From JAEXNA01 sp037189585 (GTDB taxonomy: Bacteria > Vulcanimicrobiota > Xenobia > Xenobiales > JADMJV01), in NCBI GenBank assembly GCA_037189585.1, contig JBBCJA010000042.1, positions 62,001 to 126,000 of the forward strand: 64,000 nt of DNA, read 5' to 3'. The notes below the pieces were generated by a model. The model saw only the letters and a list, made by a program, of their open reading frames with translations. It was not told where the DNA came from and made no database searches. Position numbers and translations under genes: made by a program. Below are positions 33,544-42,654 of the stretch, in pieces. How positions within the stretch are numbered: position 1 is the first letter of the stretch; each line of letters begins with the position of its first letter.

Positions 33544-35787
33544 ATGGGTGATGTGACGGAAAGCGCTAGGCGACGGCCTCGCTGGCTGCTCTGGCTGCGG
33601 CTCTTTTTAAGAATCGGCTTCGCTCTAGGACTGCTGGGACTAGTGCTGGGTCTGGCCGGCTTTGGAGCGCTGTACTATAAGTACGGTCGCGACCTGCCGG
33701 ATATCTCGATTTTGGAAACCTACCGGCCGGCCGAAACGACCAAGATCGTGGCCTCCGATGGCAGCGTGATCACCACGCTCTATCAGGAGAATCGTGTCTG
33801 GGCCTCCCTCGACTCGATGAGTCCCTGGATCGTCCCCGCTCTTTTGGCCACCGAGGACAGTCGCTACTTCGAACATCACGGCGTCGACCCGATCGGTATA
33901 GCCCGTGTGGTCTACAACACCTTGATCACGCGTCAGGCTCGTGAGGGAGCTTCCACCATCACCATGCAGTTGGCGCGGAATGTCTTTCCCCTCGGCGAGG
34001 ATGATAAGGTCCGCAAGATCAAGGAGATGTTTCTCTCCGTCGAGCTAGAGCGGCACTACTCTAAAGAGAAGATTCTGGAACTGTACCTCAACCAGGTCTA
34101 CTTCGGAGCTGGAGCCTACGGCGTTCACTCGGCCGCGCGAGTCTATTTCAACAAGGGGCCGAAAGACCTGACTTTGGCTCAGGCCTCCCTGATCGCCGGA
34201 TTGATCCAGGCACCTTCGAGATTCAACCCGCTCGAACACAAGGACCGCGCCTTCGTCCGCCAGGACGAGGTTCTGAGCCGCATGAAAGCGGTGGGATCGA
34301 TCACCCAGGCGCAGTACGACGAGGCCATGGCCGAGCGCGAGAAGTTCCGTTTCGACAGTGGACGGGCCTTCGAGCTCGACAGGTTTCCCTACTTCACCAC
34401 CTATGTGTTAAGGGAACTCTCGGCTCGCTACAAGGAAGAGGAGATCTACAAGGGCGGTCTGACTATCGTCACAACTTTGGACCCGGCCGCTCAAAAGTAC
34501 GCCCAGCAGACTTTGACCGCGGAAGTCAACGCCTCAGGATGGGAGCTCAACGTCGATTCGGGAGCCCTGGTTCTTTTGGAGAACGACACCGGATACATCA
34601 AGGCCATGGTGGGTGGTCTCGGCTGGAGCGAGAAGAACCAGTTCAATCGCGCTTTTCAGGCTAGACGGCAGCCCGGCTCTTCTTTTAAGCCGGCAACCTA
34701 TGGAGCAGCCTTAGAGGCGGGTTATACGCCTGACAGCCGAGTGAACGACAGCCCCGTCACCTATCAGGATGGAAGCGCGGGAGGCTGGAGTCCCAAAAAT
34801 TCCGACGGCCAGTTCAAAGGCGTGATCACCATGCGGACGGCTCTGCAAGGCTCTCGCAACGTTCCGGCTGTCAAAATTTTGGATGCGGTCGGAGTGGATA
34901 ACGTCATCAGCCTGGCCTATCAGATGGGGATTCGCGCCGAGATTCCACCCAACCTCAGTATCGCTCTGGGCGCGGTGGAGGCCACGCCGCTCGAGATGGC
35001 CGAGTTCTACTCGGTGATCGTCAACGGCGGGCGCAGGGTACCGCCCACTGCCATCAAGATGATCAAAAATTCCACCGGAAAGGTGCTCGAGGACCATCGC
35101 GCCACCGTTGGACGAACGGTGCTAAGCCCCCAGAGCGCCAGCGCTCTCGTGTCCATGTTACAAGACGTGGTCCGCGGGGGAACTGGAACCAACGCGAAGG
35201 TGCCGGATTGGCCCATCGCGGGTAAAACGGGGACGACCGACAGTTCGGTGGACGCCTGGTTTTGCGGATTTTCACCATACTACACTTGCACGGTTTGGGT
35301 GGGCAACGACAACAACTCACCGATGTACCAGTCCTTCGGTGGCGACCTCCCGGCTCGCATCTTCCGTCTGGTGATGGGTTATGCGCTGCAAGGGAAAGAG
35401 TACAAAGACTTCCCGACCTACACGCCTAGTGGGGAGGCTAGGGATATCGTCAAGTCGGGAGAGAATCTGCCCTCACCCTCGGCCACGCCTGACGTCTCGG
35501 CTAGCCCAGAGGTGGAAGCGACCGAGACCCCCCAAGTTTCGGAAACTCCTCAGGACTCGTTAAACCCCCGGTCGGAGGATGGACGTTCGTATCTCTTGCC
35601 GGAAACCCTCAATCCCGAGCTTCCGACTCCGCCGGGCAGCGAACCTCGGCCGCTGGTGACTCCAGCCCCATTGCCCGATCTTATGCCGACTCCCGCCAGC
35701 CTGGAGCCCGCAAGCATGGAAGTTCAGGAGATTCAGGCGCCTCCCATACCGGGAGAAGTCCAGATCAATCTTATGGAGGAGCCATGA
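33544..35787 (+). CDS. Class A penicillin-binding protein (PBP1A)
   Basis: 747 residues. One N-terminal membrane helix (about 20-48). The GT51 glycosyltransferase domain (about 65-245) has ATEDSRYFEHHGVD with catalytic Glu (about E104) and GASTITMQLARN. The transpeptidase domain (about 285-600) has GSSFK with nucleophile S379 and K382, then GSRN and AGKTGTTD. The tail after 620 is Pro/Thr/Glu-rich, with no fold seen. It polymerises and crosslinks peptidoglycan. It is the first gene of a unit with murB, a lipid kinase and a class D beta-lactamase; murB overlaps by ATGA. Confidence 0.93.
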   Translation: MGDVTESARRRPRWLLWLRLFLRIGFALGLLGLVLGLAGFGALYYKYGRDLPDISILETYRPAETTKIVASDGSVITTLYQENRVWASLDSMSPWIVPALLATEDSRYFEHHGVDPIGIARVVYNTLITRQAREGASTITMQLARNVFPLGEDDKVRKIKEMFLSVELERHYSKEKILELYLNQVYFGAGAYGVHSAARVYFNKGPKDLTLAQASLIAGLIQAPSRFNPLEHKDRAFVRQDEVLSRMKAVGSITQAQYDEAMAEREKFRFDSGRAFELDRFPYFTTYVLRELSARYKEEEIYKGGLTIVTTLDPAAQKYAQQTLTAEVNASGWELNVDSGALVLLENDTGYIKAMVGGLGWSEKNQFNRAFQARRQPGSSFKPATYGAALEAGYTPDSRVNDSPVTYQDGSAGGWSPKNSDGQFKGVITMRTALQGSRNVPAVKILDAVGVDNVISLAYQMGIRAEIPPNLSIALGAVEATPLEMAEFYSVIVNGGRRVPPTAIKMIKNSTGKVLEDHRATVGRTVLSPQSASALVSMLQDVVRGGTGTNAKVPDWPIAGKTGTTDSSVDAWFCGFSPYYTCTVWVGNDNNSPMYQSFGGDLPARIFRLVMGYALQGKEYKDFPTYTPSGEARDIVKSGENLPSPSATPDVSASPEVEATETPQVSETPQDSLNPRSEDGRSYLLPETLNPELPTPPGSEPRPLVTPAPLPDLMPTPASLEPASMEVQEIQAPPIPGEVQINLMEEP

Positions 35788-36854
35788 GCCTGACGGTCTC
35801 CTTTCCTCTCGAACATGATGTCCCGTTGGCGCCTTTGACTACCTTAGAGGTAGGAGGGAGCGCTCGCCAGTTGGCCCGGATTAAGGACCGTGAGCAGGCC
35901 ACCGCGCTGATCGCATGGTGGTGCGGCTTACCTGTTCAAGACCGTCCGAGCCTACTTCCCCTAGGGGGAGGTAGCAATCTGCTGGTCAGCGACTCCGGTT
36001 TCCCCGGCCTTGTCCTGAAGATGGAGAATCGAGGATTCGAGGTTCTCGAGGAGTCTGAGCAACGGGTGGTTGTTAGCGTCGGTGCGGGAATGGTGTGGGA
36101 TGAATTCGTGGCCGAGACGGTGCGTCGTGGTTGGTCGGGGGTGGAGTGTCTGTCCGGCATCCCTGGATGTGTCGGAGCCTCACCCGTGCAGAATATCGGC
36201 GCTTACGGTCAGGAGGTGTCCGAGACGATCGCCGCCGTCCACGGCTTTCATCTCCCCATGGGAGCCGAGTTCTCTCATTCCAACGAGGAGTGCGGATTCT
36301 CTTATCGGCACAGCCGGTTTAAAGAAGCAGGACAGGGAGTGTACTGGATTCTCGCCGTGGATTTCGCGCTGGTGCCGGAGGGAAAACCGACGGTCCGCTA
36401 TCGAGACCTGCGAGAGCGCTGCCGCGACCGTCAAGTTACGAACCTTTCCGAGCTTCGCGACCTGGTCTTGGAAGTGCGTCGGGAGAAGTCGATGGTCTAT
36501 GACCCGGATGATCCTAACCATCGCTCGGCCGGCTCGTTTTTCACCAACCCGATTGTGGAGGAGGCTCTTGCTGAGCGCCTGGTGGCGGAGTACGGAATGC
36601 CCTGCTATCCGGCGGGACCCGGACAGCGCAAACTGTCGGCCGCCTGGCTCATCGAGCACAGCGGGCTTCCCAAAGGGTTCAAGCCGACCCCGGATTCCAA
36701 GGTGGGACTGTCGACCAAGCATGTCCTGGCCTTGACCAACCGAGGAGGAGCCAGCGCCTCAGAGCTTGTCGCCCTGGCCGACCTTGTAGGCAAGACCGTG
36801 GAAGCCAGATTCGGTGTCGCGCTGGTCCCGGAACCAGTCTGGGTCGGATTCTGA
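35784..36854 (+). CDS. murB: UDP-N-acetylenolpyruvoylglucosamine reductase
   Basis: 356 residues, type I (E. coli-like) MurB. FAD-binding motifs are LPLGGGSNLLVSDSGFPGLVLKM and SGIPGCVGASPVQNIGAYGQE; FSYRHSRFK carries the active-site Arg and GSFFTNP the Ser that protonates the intermediate. It reduces UDP-GlcNAc-enolpyruvate to UDP-MurNAc with NADPH in the cytoplasm. Overlap with the PBP gene (ATGA) suggests coupled expression of precursor and polymerase. Confidence 0.95.
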   Translation: MSLTVSFPLEHDVPLAPLTTLEVGGSARQLARIKDREQATALIAWWCGLPVQDRPSLLPLGGGSNLLVSDSGFPGLVLKMENRGFEVLEESEQRVVVSVGAGMVWDEFVAETVRRGWSGVECLSGIPGCVGASPVQNIGAYGQEVSETIAAVHGFHLPMGAEFSHSNEECGFSYRHSRFKEAGQGVYWILAVDFALVPEGKPTVRYRDLRERCRDRQVTNLSELRDLVLEVRREKSMVYDPDDPNHRSAGSFFTNPIVEEALAERLVAEYGMPCYPAGPGQRKLSAAWLIEHSGLPKGFKPTPDSKVGLSTKHVLALTNRGGASASELVALADLVGKTVEARFGVALVPEPVWVGF

Positions 36855-36869
36855 GCTACTTGTTCCCGG

Positions 36870-37745
36870 ATGAAAATTCTTGTTATCATCAATCCAGCGG
36901 CAGGTCGGCGACTCGGTTCGCCTTTAGAGGAGATTCGAAGAGCGCTGACTCAGCCTTTCGTGGACCTTTCCGTTCACCTGACCAGCGGTCCTGGAGACGC
37001 GACCGTCGCGGCGCGGCAGGCCGTTGCGGCGGGCTTCGACCTGGTGGTGGCCGCTGGTGGCGACGGCTCGATCAACGAGGTGGCCAACGGCCTGGTGGGT
37101 AGTGATGTGGAGCTCGGGGTCGTCCCGGTCGGGACGGAGAATGTCCTGGCCCGTGAGTTGGGAGTGCCGCTGATTCCAGGGTCTGCCTGTCGATATCTGC
37201 TCGACACCATGGCCAGGCGAATCGACGTGGGGAAGATTGACGACCGCTACTTCGTCTGCTTCGCGGGGATCGGCTTTGACGCTCACGTGGCCCACAATTT
37301 GAGTCCCGAGAGGAAAAGTGCGATGGGCGCGGCGGGCTATTTTCTCACCTCTTTCGAGCGCATCGCCGGTTATCGTAAAGAACCTCGGACCGTCACGGTG
37401 CTCGCGGACGGTCAGGAGATCCGTAGCAGCTACTGGATGATCTTGGTCAGCAACATTCAAAACTATGGCGGAGGCCTCAAACCAGCTCCTCAAGCAAGTT
37501 TGGAGGATGGACTACTCGACCTGTGCATCTATCCCAAAGTCGGATATCCGGCTACCGTTTGGCAGATGCTATCGACGGCTCGGGGCCGGCATGTCGACCT
37601 TCCTGGAATGCTGTATCTGCAGGCCAAACGGATCGAACTTGTCACCGATCCGGTGGAGCAGGTTCAACTCGACGGCGACCCCTGGGCCGGCACCACGCCG
37701 CTCGCCTTAGAGGTCGTACCAAAAAGCCTTAAGGTGAGGTTTTGA
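36870..37745 (+). CDS. Diacylglycerol kinase family (DagK/LCB5) lipid kinase
   Basis: 291 residues. MKILVIINPAAGRR at the N terminus, AAGGDGSINEVANGLVG (the GGDGT-type nucleotide site), GVVPVGTENVLARELG, and FAGIGFDAHVA define the DAGK catalytic fold; QVQLDGDPW near the end is also typical. It phosphorylates a lipid, probably diacylglycerol, recycling it after envelope synthesis. It lies 15 bases after murB and one base before the beta-lactamase gene, so it is part of the cell-wall operon. Confidence 0.9.
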   Translation: MKILVIINPAAGRRLGSPLEEIRRALTQPFVDLSVHLTSGPGDATVAARQAVAAGFDLVVAAGGDGSINEVANGLVGSDVELGVVPVGTENVLARELGVPLIPGSACRYLLDTMARRIDVGKIDDRYFVCFAGIGFDAHVAHNLSPERKSAMGAAGYFLTSFERIAGYRKEPRTVTVLADGQEIRSSYWMILVSNIQNYGGGLKPAPQASLEDGLLDLCIYPKVGYPATVWQMLSTARGRHVDLPGMLYLQAKRIELVTDPVEQVQLDGDPWAGTTPLALEVVPKSLKVRF

Positions 37746-37746
37746 G

Positions 37747-38571
37747 ATGAGATACTGGTTGCTGTTTCTGTTTATTTACGGTCTGGTGGTGGCCTCTGTG
37801 GCTCAGGGCTACGAACCGCCAGTGGACCAGGGAATGGATATGCGAGACATAGTTTCAGACACTGTATTCGCTTTGAAAGACCTCGAGAGCGGGGAAGAAT
37901 TGCTCTGGGGAGCCAGAGCAAGCGATCGCCATCCACCCTTCTCTAGCTTCAAGATCCCAAATTTTCTGATAGCCTTGGAGACGGGTGTGGTGAGCGGCAT
38001 TGACGAAACGATCCCGTATTCGCCGGAGCGACGACCTGAACAGTCCTGGTGGCCACCCGATTGGGCGCAGGACCAAACACTGGAGACGGCGTTCCGTCGC
38101 TCCGCCGCCTGGGCCTTTCAAGACCTGGCGCTTCGTCTGGATGACGCAACCTACGGAAAATACCTGAAGGAGTTCGATTACGGGAACCAGGCCCACCGAG
38201 GCGATGCCTTCTGGCTCGATCGTAGTCTTTTGATCTCTCCTTCCGAGCAGGCGCATTTTCTAGAACGTCTGCTTACCGGTAAACTTCCCGTTTCCGCTGA
38301 GCATCTGGACGCGCTTCGAAAGGTCGCTCTAGTGAAAGAGAAGTCGGGGCTTCGCCTGTATGGCAAAACCGGGGCGGGTCCGTTTCGTGATGGTGAGTTC
38401 GCGGGAGTGTTTGAGGGGTGGTTCGTCGGCTGGCTCGAACGTCCCAACGCTGCCCCAGTGGTCTTCGCATTGTGGACTGTGAAAGGCAGTTTTGAGGAGA
38501 TTAAGACTTTCCGTGCCAGGGAGACTCAACGATATCTCATGTTTCTGGAGTATCTTCCGGTCGATTGGTAG
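37747..38571 (+). CDS. Class D (OXA-type) beta-lactamase-like protein
   Basis: 274 residues with a signal peptide (to about residue 20). Motifs are in class D order: S66-S-F-K69 (the STFK position), SAAW at 119-122 where SxV is expected, Y145-G-N147, DAFW with W156 that protects the carboxylated lysine, and K207-T-G209. The third residue of SxV is Ala here. Spacing and length fit OXA enzymes, also the sensor domains of BlaR/MecR, but there is no membrane sensor part. It may hydrolyse beta-lactams or be an endogenous murein-related homologue. It follows the lipid kinase by one base. Confidence 0.8.
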   Translation: MRYWLLFLFIYGLVVASVAQGYEPPVDQGMDMRDIVSDTVFALKDLESGEELLWGARASDRHPPFSSFKIPNFLIALETGVVSGIDETIPYSPERRPEQSWWPPDWAQDQTLETAFRRSAAWAFQDLALRLDDATYGKYLKEFDYGNQAHRGDAFWLDRSLLISPSEQAHFLERLLTGKLPVSAEHLDALRKVALVKEKSGLRLYGKTGAGPFRDGEFAGVFEGWFVGWLERPNAAPVVFALWTVKGSFEEIKTFRARETQRYLMFLEYLPVDW

Positions 38572-38577
38572 ATGGAA

Positions 38578-41142
38578 CTATTCTGGGTACGACTTTTCCT
38601 CGAGGAGTTCGACGTAGCCTTCGGTTCCGTTGACGCGGATGCGCTGGCCGTCTCGGATCAGGGTGGTGGCGTTGTTCACTCCCACTACGGTCGGTAGTCC
38701 ATACTCGCGGGCAATGACCGCTCCGTGGGTCATCAGTCCACCCACCTCGGTCACCAGAGCTTCCACCGCCAAGAACAGCGGAGTCCAGCCGGGATCGGTG
38801 AAGGTGGTGACCAGAATGTCGCCTGGCTCGAGGCGGGCGCCAGCCATCTCCAGCAGAACCCGGGCGCGACCTTCCACGACTCCGCTGGAGACCGCCAGAC
38901 CGGAGAGAGCCCCGCTGGGAACTCCCTCTCTGGGGTAGTCGCCGGTCACGCTCTCACCCTCGGAGGTGAACACGCGCGGGGGCTTAAGCCTTTGAAAGGC
39001 TTCGTGCTGTGCTTTGCGCTGCTGGATCAGGCCCTCTTCGAGGGACCCACCGCTGAGCAGTTGGCGAAGCTCGGTGAAAGTGAGATAGAAGACCTCCTCG
39101 GGCTCGGCGAGAATACCCGCCCGCACCAACTCTTCGGCCTCTCGTAGGAGGGCTTTCTTGTAGAGAAAGGTGCGGCTGACGAGGCCGTACTTCGGGTACT
39201 CGCGATAACCGATAAAGTCTCGCAGAGTGCTGATCTTCTCTCGAGTCTGGCGAGCCTTCTCCGCGCCCTCCGGAAGCTCTTCCAGTTGGCGCAACAGACT
39301 CTCGGCCAGTTGTGAGGCCTCCTTCTCTCCTTTCTCGAACCTTCGCTGGGCTTCGCCGGCCTCGAAGTTCTCGAGGTTGCTCAAGAGCAGGGAGAGCAGA
39401 GCGGCGGGCTGCTCGCTCCAGCGGGGTCGAGTGATGTCGATTTCGCCGGCGCAACGCATCCCGTACTCTTCCAGATATGCATCAAGGGCCTCTTTGAACC
39501 GTTGCCCACCTGGTAGACTGTCCAACCCCTCCAGCGATCCATCGGCCGTTCGCAGGTAGGCGATAACCTGCGGATAGGGGCGCAGAACGTCGGCCAGATC
39601 CAGCAGCCGCAGGCCCATTCGCGAAGTGACGTTGTTCGCCACCGACTGGGAGAGCACATCCGCCACGTTGCGCCGACCCAGCCACTCCCACCCCTTCTCG
39701 TTGAGCCATGCGGAAGCGTTGATCCCCGCCATGACGGCGGCCGTGGTTTGTGGCCCGGAACGCCGCGCTTTGTGCCGCTCGATGTCCTCTTCCAGGAAGT
39801 CGAGTAAGGCGGGTCCACTCACCGCCGCTATCTCCTGTTTGAGCTTTTGAAGAGAGGCCTGCTCTTGCGCGATCAGTTCCCCCACTATCGCAGGGTCGTC
39901 GGGGGCGGGAGTCTCCAACCTGGCCAGGGGATGGGAGGACGGCTCCTCTGAGAGCGGGGCGAGGAAGCCTTCCCGTTCCACGATAGTGGTGAGAGCGGCT
40001 CGGATTTGCGGGTCGGAGCTTCCCAGAACGTTGAGCATCAGATTCCGGCCCGCCGTCGAGGCCAGATCCCTGGCGACGTCGACGAAGAGACGACCACCGG
40101 CCGCGAACATCGGCCGACCGGCCAGCATCTGGAACATGGATAGCCCCAGCGGCTTCATCGGGTCGGTCATCATCTGCTGGTGCCCGACGGAGATGTAGAC
40201 ATGGTTCTCCGGGTCATCGCGCTCAGGCGTTGGGAAGAGGTGGGTGATGGGTCGACTCTGGACGATTTGAAATCGCTCGTCGGCCAGGCACCACTCGATG
40301 TCCTGGGGACAGCCGAAGTGGGCTTCGATGCACCGGCCTAGCTTTTCGAGCCGGAGAAGCTGGGCTTCGGACAACAGGGGCGCGTCCTGTGCGTTCGGGG
40401 TGGAGCGCTCCAGGACTTTCCCATGACGGAGCTTGCTCCGTTCGGCGTTAACGGTTCCGGCCACCAGAGTGTCGGCTAAACCTGAAGTTGCTTCGACCTG
40501 AGTGATTCCACGATGGCCGCTGAGCGGGTCGGCGGTGAAAAGAAGGCCCGCGGTTCGTGCCTCAACCATTCTCTGGACTATCACCGCCATGGACACCTCT
40601 CGATGATCGAAGTTTTGCTGATTACGATAGGCCACCGCTCTCTCGGTGAACAGGGAAGCCCAGCAGAGGCGAATGTGGTGCAGTACCGCTTCGACACCGA
40701 CGACCTCGAGATAGCTGTCGTGCTGTCCCGCGAAGGAGGCTCCCGGGAGGTCCTCGGCCGTGGCGCTGGAGCGCACGGCGTACCTCTGCTCCGCGCCGTA
40801 CCTGGCCAGGGCACAGTCGACGGCGGCGCAGATAGCGGAAGGGGTTGTCGCCGTCTCCAGAGCGTGACGCAGTTGGGCGCAGAGAGCATCCCTTGCCTCC
40901 GCGGAGCCCGCCGTGTCGGGATGGGAAAAGCGGTCGAGCAGCCCGGCCATGGCGGGCGTGTGTCGCCGCGCTTGCTGGAAAGCTTCGGTGGTCAGGCAGA
41001 AGCCGGAGGGAACTTCGATTCCTTCAAGCTTGCCGACCTCTCCAAGGTTGGCGGCTTTAGTTCCGACGAGACTCAGGTGGCTCAGGTCGACCTGCTGGAG
41101 GTCCAGCACGTAGGGGGTACTTTGTTTTTCCGTTCTCGACAT
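38578..41142 (-). CDS. rph: Rifampicin phosphotransferase (PEP synthase-like)
   Basis: 854 residues, the length of RPH enzymes. The ATP-grasp domain (1-310) starts YVLDLQQVDLSHLSLVGTKAANLGEV and has YAVRSSATAEDLPGASFAGQHDS. The middle drug-binding domain (about 325-755) has VGHQQMMTDPMKPLGLSMF and GGRLFVDVARDL, both typical of RPH and not of PEP synthase. The swivelling domain has GGLMTHGAVIAREYGLP with phosphohistidine H806. RPH transfers the beta phosphate of ATP to the C21 hydroxyl of rifamycins, inactivating them. A rifamycin-associated-element match upstream supports this. ATG 41142 is preferred over an in-frame start at 41214, which lies inside that element. Confidence 0.9.
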   Translation of the reverse strand: MSRTEKQSTPYVLDLQQVDLSHLSLVGTKAANLGEVGKLEGIEVPSGFCLTTEAFQQARRHTPAMAGLLDRFSHPDTAGSAEARDALCAQLRHALETATTPSAICAAVDCALARYGAEQRYAVRSSATAEDLPGASFAGQHDSYLEVVGVEAVLHHIRLCWASLFTERAVAYRNQQNFDHREVSMAVIVQRMVEARTAGLLFTADPLSGHRGITQVEATSGLADTLVAGTVNAERSKLRHGKVLERSTPNAQDAPLLSEAQLLRLEKLGRCIEAHFGCPQDIEWCLADERFQIVQSRPITHLFPTPERDDPENHVYISVGHQQMMTDPMKPLGLSMFQMLAGRPMFAAGGRLFVDVARDLASTAGRNLMLNVLGSSDPQIRAALTTIVEREGFLAPLSEEPSSHPLARLETPAPDDPAIVGELIAQEQASLQKLKQEIAAVSGPALLDFLEEDIERHKARRSGPQTTAAVMAGINASAWLNEKGWEWLGRRNVADVLSQSVANNVTSRMGLRLLDLADVLRPYPQVIAYLRTADGSLEGLDSLPGGQRFKEALDAYLEEYGMRCAGEIDITRPRWSEQPAALLSLLLSNLENFEAGEAQRRFEKGEKEASQLAESLLRQLEELPEGAEKARQTREKISTLRDFIGYREYPKYGLVSRTFLYKKALLREAEELVRAGILAEPEEVFYLTFTELRQLLSGGSLEEGLIQQRKAQHEAFQRLKPPRVFTSEGESVTGDYPREGVPSGALSGLAVSSGVVEGRARVLLEMAGARLEPGDILVTTFTDPGWTPLFLAVEALVTEVGGLMTHGAVIAREYGLPTVVGVNNATTLIRDGQRIRVNGTEGYVELLEEKSYPE

Positions 41143-41198
41143 CGGCGACTCTACTTTCCGAAAGCTCCCGGCTCTCGTCGCCAACTCTACGGCAGAGG

Positions 41199-41219
41199 GG
41201 GGCTCTTGCCGCAAGCCCC
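41199..41219 (-). promoter_or_regulatory. Rifamycin-associated element-like inverted repeat upstream of rph
   Basis: On the minus strand the sequence reads GGGGCTTGCGGCAAG, then AGCCCC. As I recall it, the rifamycin-associated element (RAE) found before rifamycin-inactivating genes of actinomycetes is GGGGCTTGCGGCAAGGCCC; the first 15 bases match and one base is inserted before GCCC. It is also a dyad (CTTGC-G-GCAAG inside GGGGCT/AGCCCC). It lies 57 bases before the rph start. A possible -10 (TTATAC on the minus strand, 41233-41228) would put the transcription start next to it. Confidence 0.7.
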
Positions 41220-41605
41220 CCCTCCTGGTATAACTTAAAGTGGGGAGAGAAACGCTTTTTAAGAAGGCTCACTTTGATTCTGACGCGCCTCGGAACGGGC
41301 ACGAAAACCCTGAGCCAAAAGCGCCATGTCGCTCTCGCACCTCGGAGGGCACGTAGCGACTTTTTCGGGAGAGTCCACCAACCATTCCTGTAACCGCTCG
41401 GGCTCAAGCGGGCAAAGGGTTCGAAGTCCGGCGAGGCGCTATCGCAGATTTGTGAGTTTTCCCGTGATGACGCCATTGATCATAGCCACACGCTTACGAT
41501 GCCCTTGCTCCACTTCGCCCTCATCCTCACGAGTTTGCCTTCCTACTCGGTATCCTATGCCTGCGAATCGTCTCAAGGCGACAGACGGGCTCTGCCCTTC
41601 TCGGG
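41220..41605. other. Gap between rph and the lipoprotein gene
   Basis: About 386 bases. It contains the candidate rph -10 (41228-41233) and an AT-rich stretch just upstream. I see no gene with a ribosome binding site, no RNA gene and no terminator. A minus-strand frame ending near 41455 with the peptide MINGVITGKLTNLR could be a short or decayed coding remnant, but nothing supports it further. Confidence 0.4.
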
Positions 41606-42394
41606 CTATCGACCCACGGGGATGGCTCTTTGATATCCTTTCCTGACAGGAGGCTCAATCTTCTCCAGATTACCTGGACGAATTAAGATAAGATCGACTG
41701 TCGAGGTCATCGGCTTGGTCGTTCCATCCCCTTCCCCATAGGTGGCTCCCATGGCTGGCAATGTCGCTTGTGCAACCCTGGTTCCGCTGTAGATGACGCG
41801 ACCCTCCAGGTACTCCAGTTTATCGGGGACTTTGTATTTGGGCTTCGCTCCCCATGTAGGGGAACTTCCAGTGTCTGAAAATGTTGAGAGGAAATCGTTC
41901 ATGACATATTCGACATCCTTGGGCGTCGTAGCCACTTTGAGTTTTAAGGAAAATTCGGCGGTTTCCCAGCCCGAAGGCCCACTTGGTCCACCGGAGAGCT
42001 TCAGAGAAAATTTGGAGCCGTCGACGGTTCCTACTCCGGAGGACCGTGCTCGCTTGGGAGTTTTTGTATCTCCAAAGCCGAGCTCGATAGCTTGGAAAGC
42101 TTGAGGGCTCATGAGAGCATGAACGATGTTACCGAGCGGTTGAGAAGTTTCCTTGTTCCGCTTGCCGTCTACGATTTCGACGTCAGTCTGGCCAATTCGC
42201 GGCTGCTCAAGGATCAGGTAGAGTTCCTCTCGACCCAAGTTCGGCCGAATTTGCAAGGCCCACCAGGCTCCACTAACATCGACGGGTGGCTGTTTTTGGC
42301 ATCCACTCAGACCTAGCATAACTATGCCTAGACAGCAGAGCAGGACAATGTTTGAGCAAATGGTTTTAGTTCTATAAAGTACAGTTGTTTCCAT
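41606..42394 (-). CDS. Lipoprotein of unknown function
   Basis: 262 residues. The N terminus has a hydrophobic run ending in the lipobox LGLSGC, so it should be lipid-modified and exported. The mature part is rich in beta-strand-like segments (DVSGAWWALQIRP, SLKLSGGPSGPSGWETAEFSLKL, AQATLPAMGATYGEGDGTTKP). I recognise no family. Its neighbour across a 260-base gap is another anchored protein on the opposite strand. A possible -10 (TATAGT on the minus strand, 42417-42412) lies just upstream of the ATG. Confidence 0.75.
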   Translation of the reverse strand: METTVLYRTKTICSNIVLLCCLGIVMLGLSGCQKQPPVDVSGAWWALQIRPNLGREELYLILEQPRIGQTDVEIVDGKRNKETSQPLGNIVHALMSPQAFQAIELGFGDTKTPKRARSSGVGTVDGSKFSLKLSGGPSGPSGWETAEFSLKLKVATTPKDVEYVMNDFLSTFSDTGSSPTWGAKPKYKVPDKLEYLEGRVIYSGTRVAQATLPAMGATYGEGDGTTKPMTSTVDLILIRPGNLEKIEPPVRKGYQRAIPVGR

Positions 42395-42654
42395 GTTTTT
42401 TACTATAGAGGAGCTCTCTATTTGGATCTCTTGGAAAAAGAATCAGATTCGTTCTCGGCTTGTAAACATCTCCTGTTTGCTGTTCACGCCCTAAGTTTGG
42501 TGCGCGATTTCGAACGAAATGGAGAGCTACTTATTGTGATGCCGATGTCCGTATCCATCTGGGCGGAGCAATTCCAAAGTGTCTATTGCAGAAGGCCAGG
42601 TGAGGACCGATTTGGTACAATAGGGGCCAGCCCGGCTTTGTCGAAGCTCAAGCT

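Noticed and set aside
41199..41219. The GC-rich dyad before rph read as an intrinsic terminator
   Set aside because: It lacks a T run on either strand, no gene ends just before it, and the match to the rifamycin-associated element explains it better.
41057..41476. Long minus-strand frame covering the rph 5' region
   Set aside because: It runs across the rifamycin-associated element and the start of rph in another frame; composition is Arg/Pro-rich, as expected of an antisense shadow in G+C-rich DNA.
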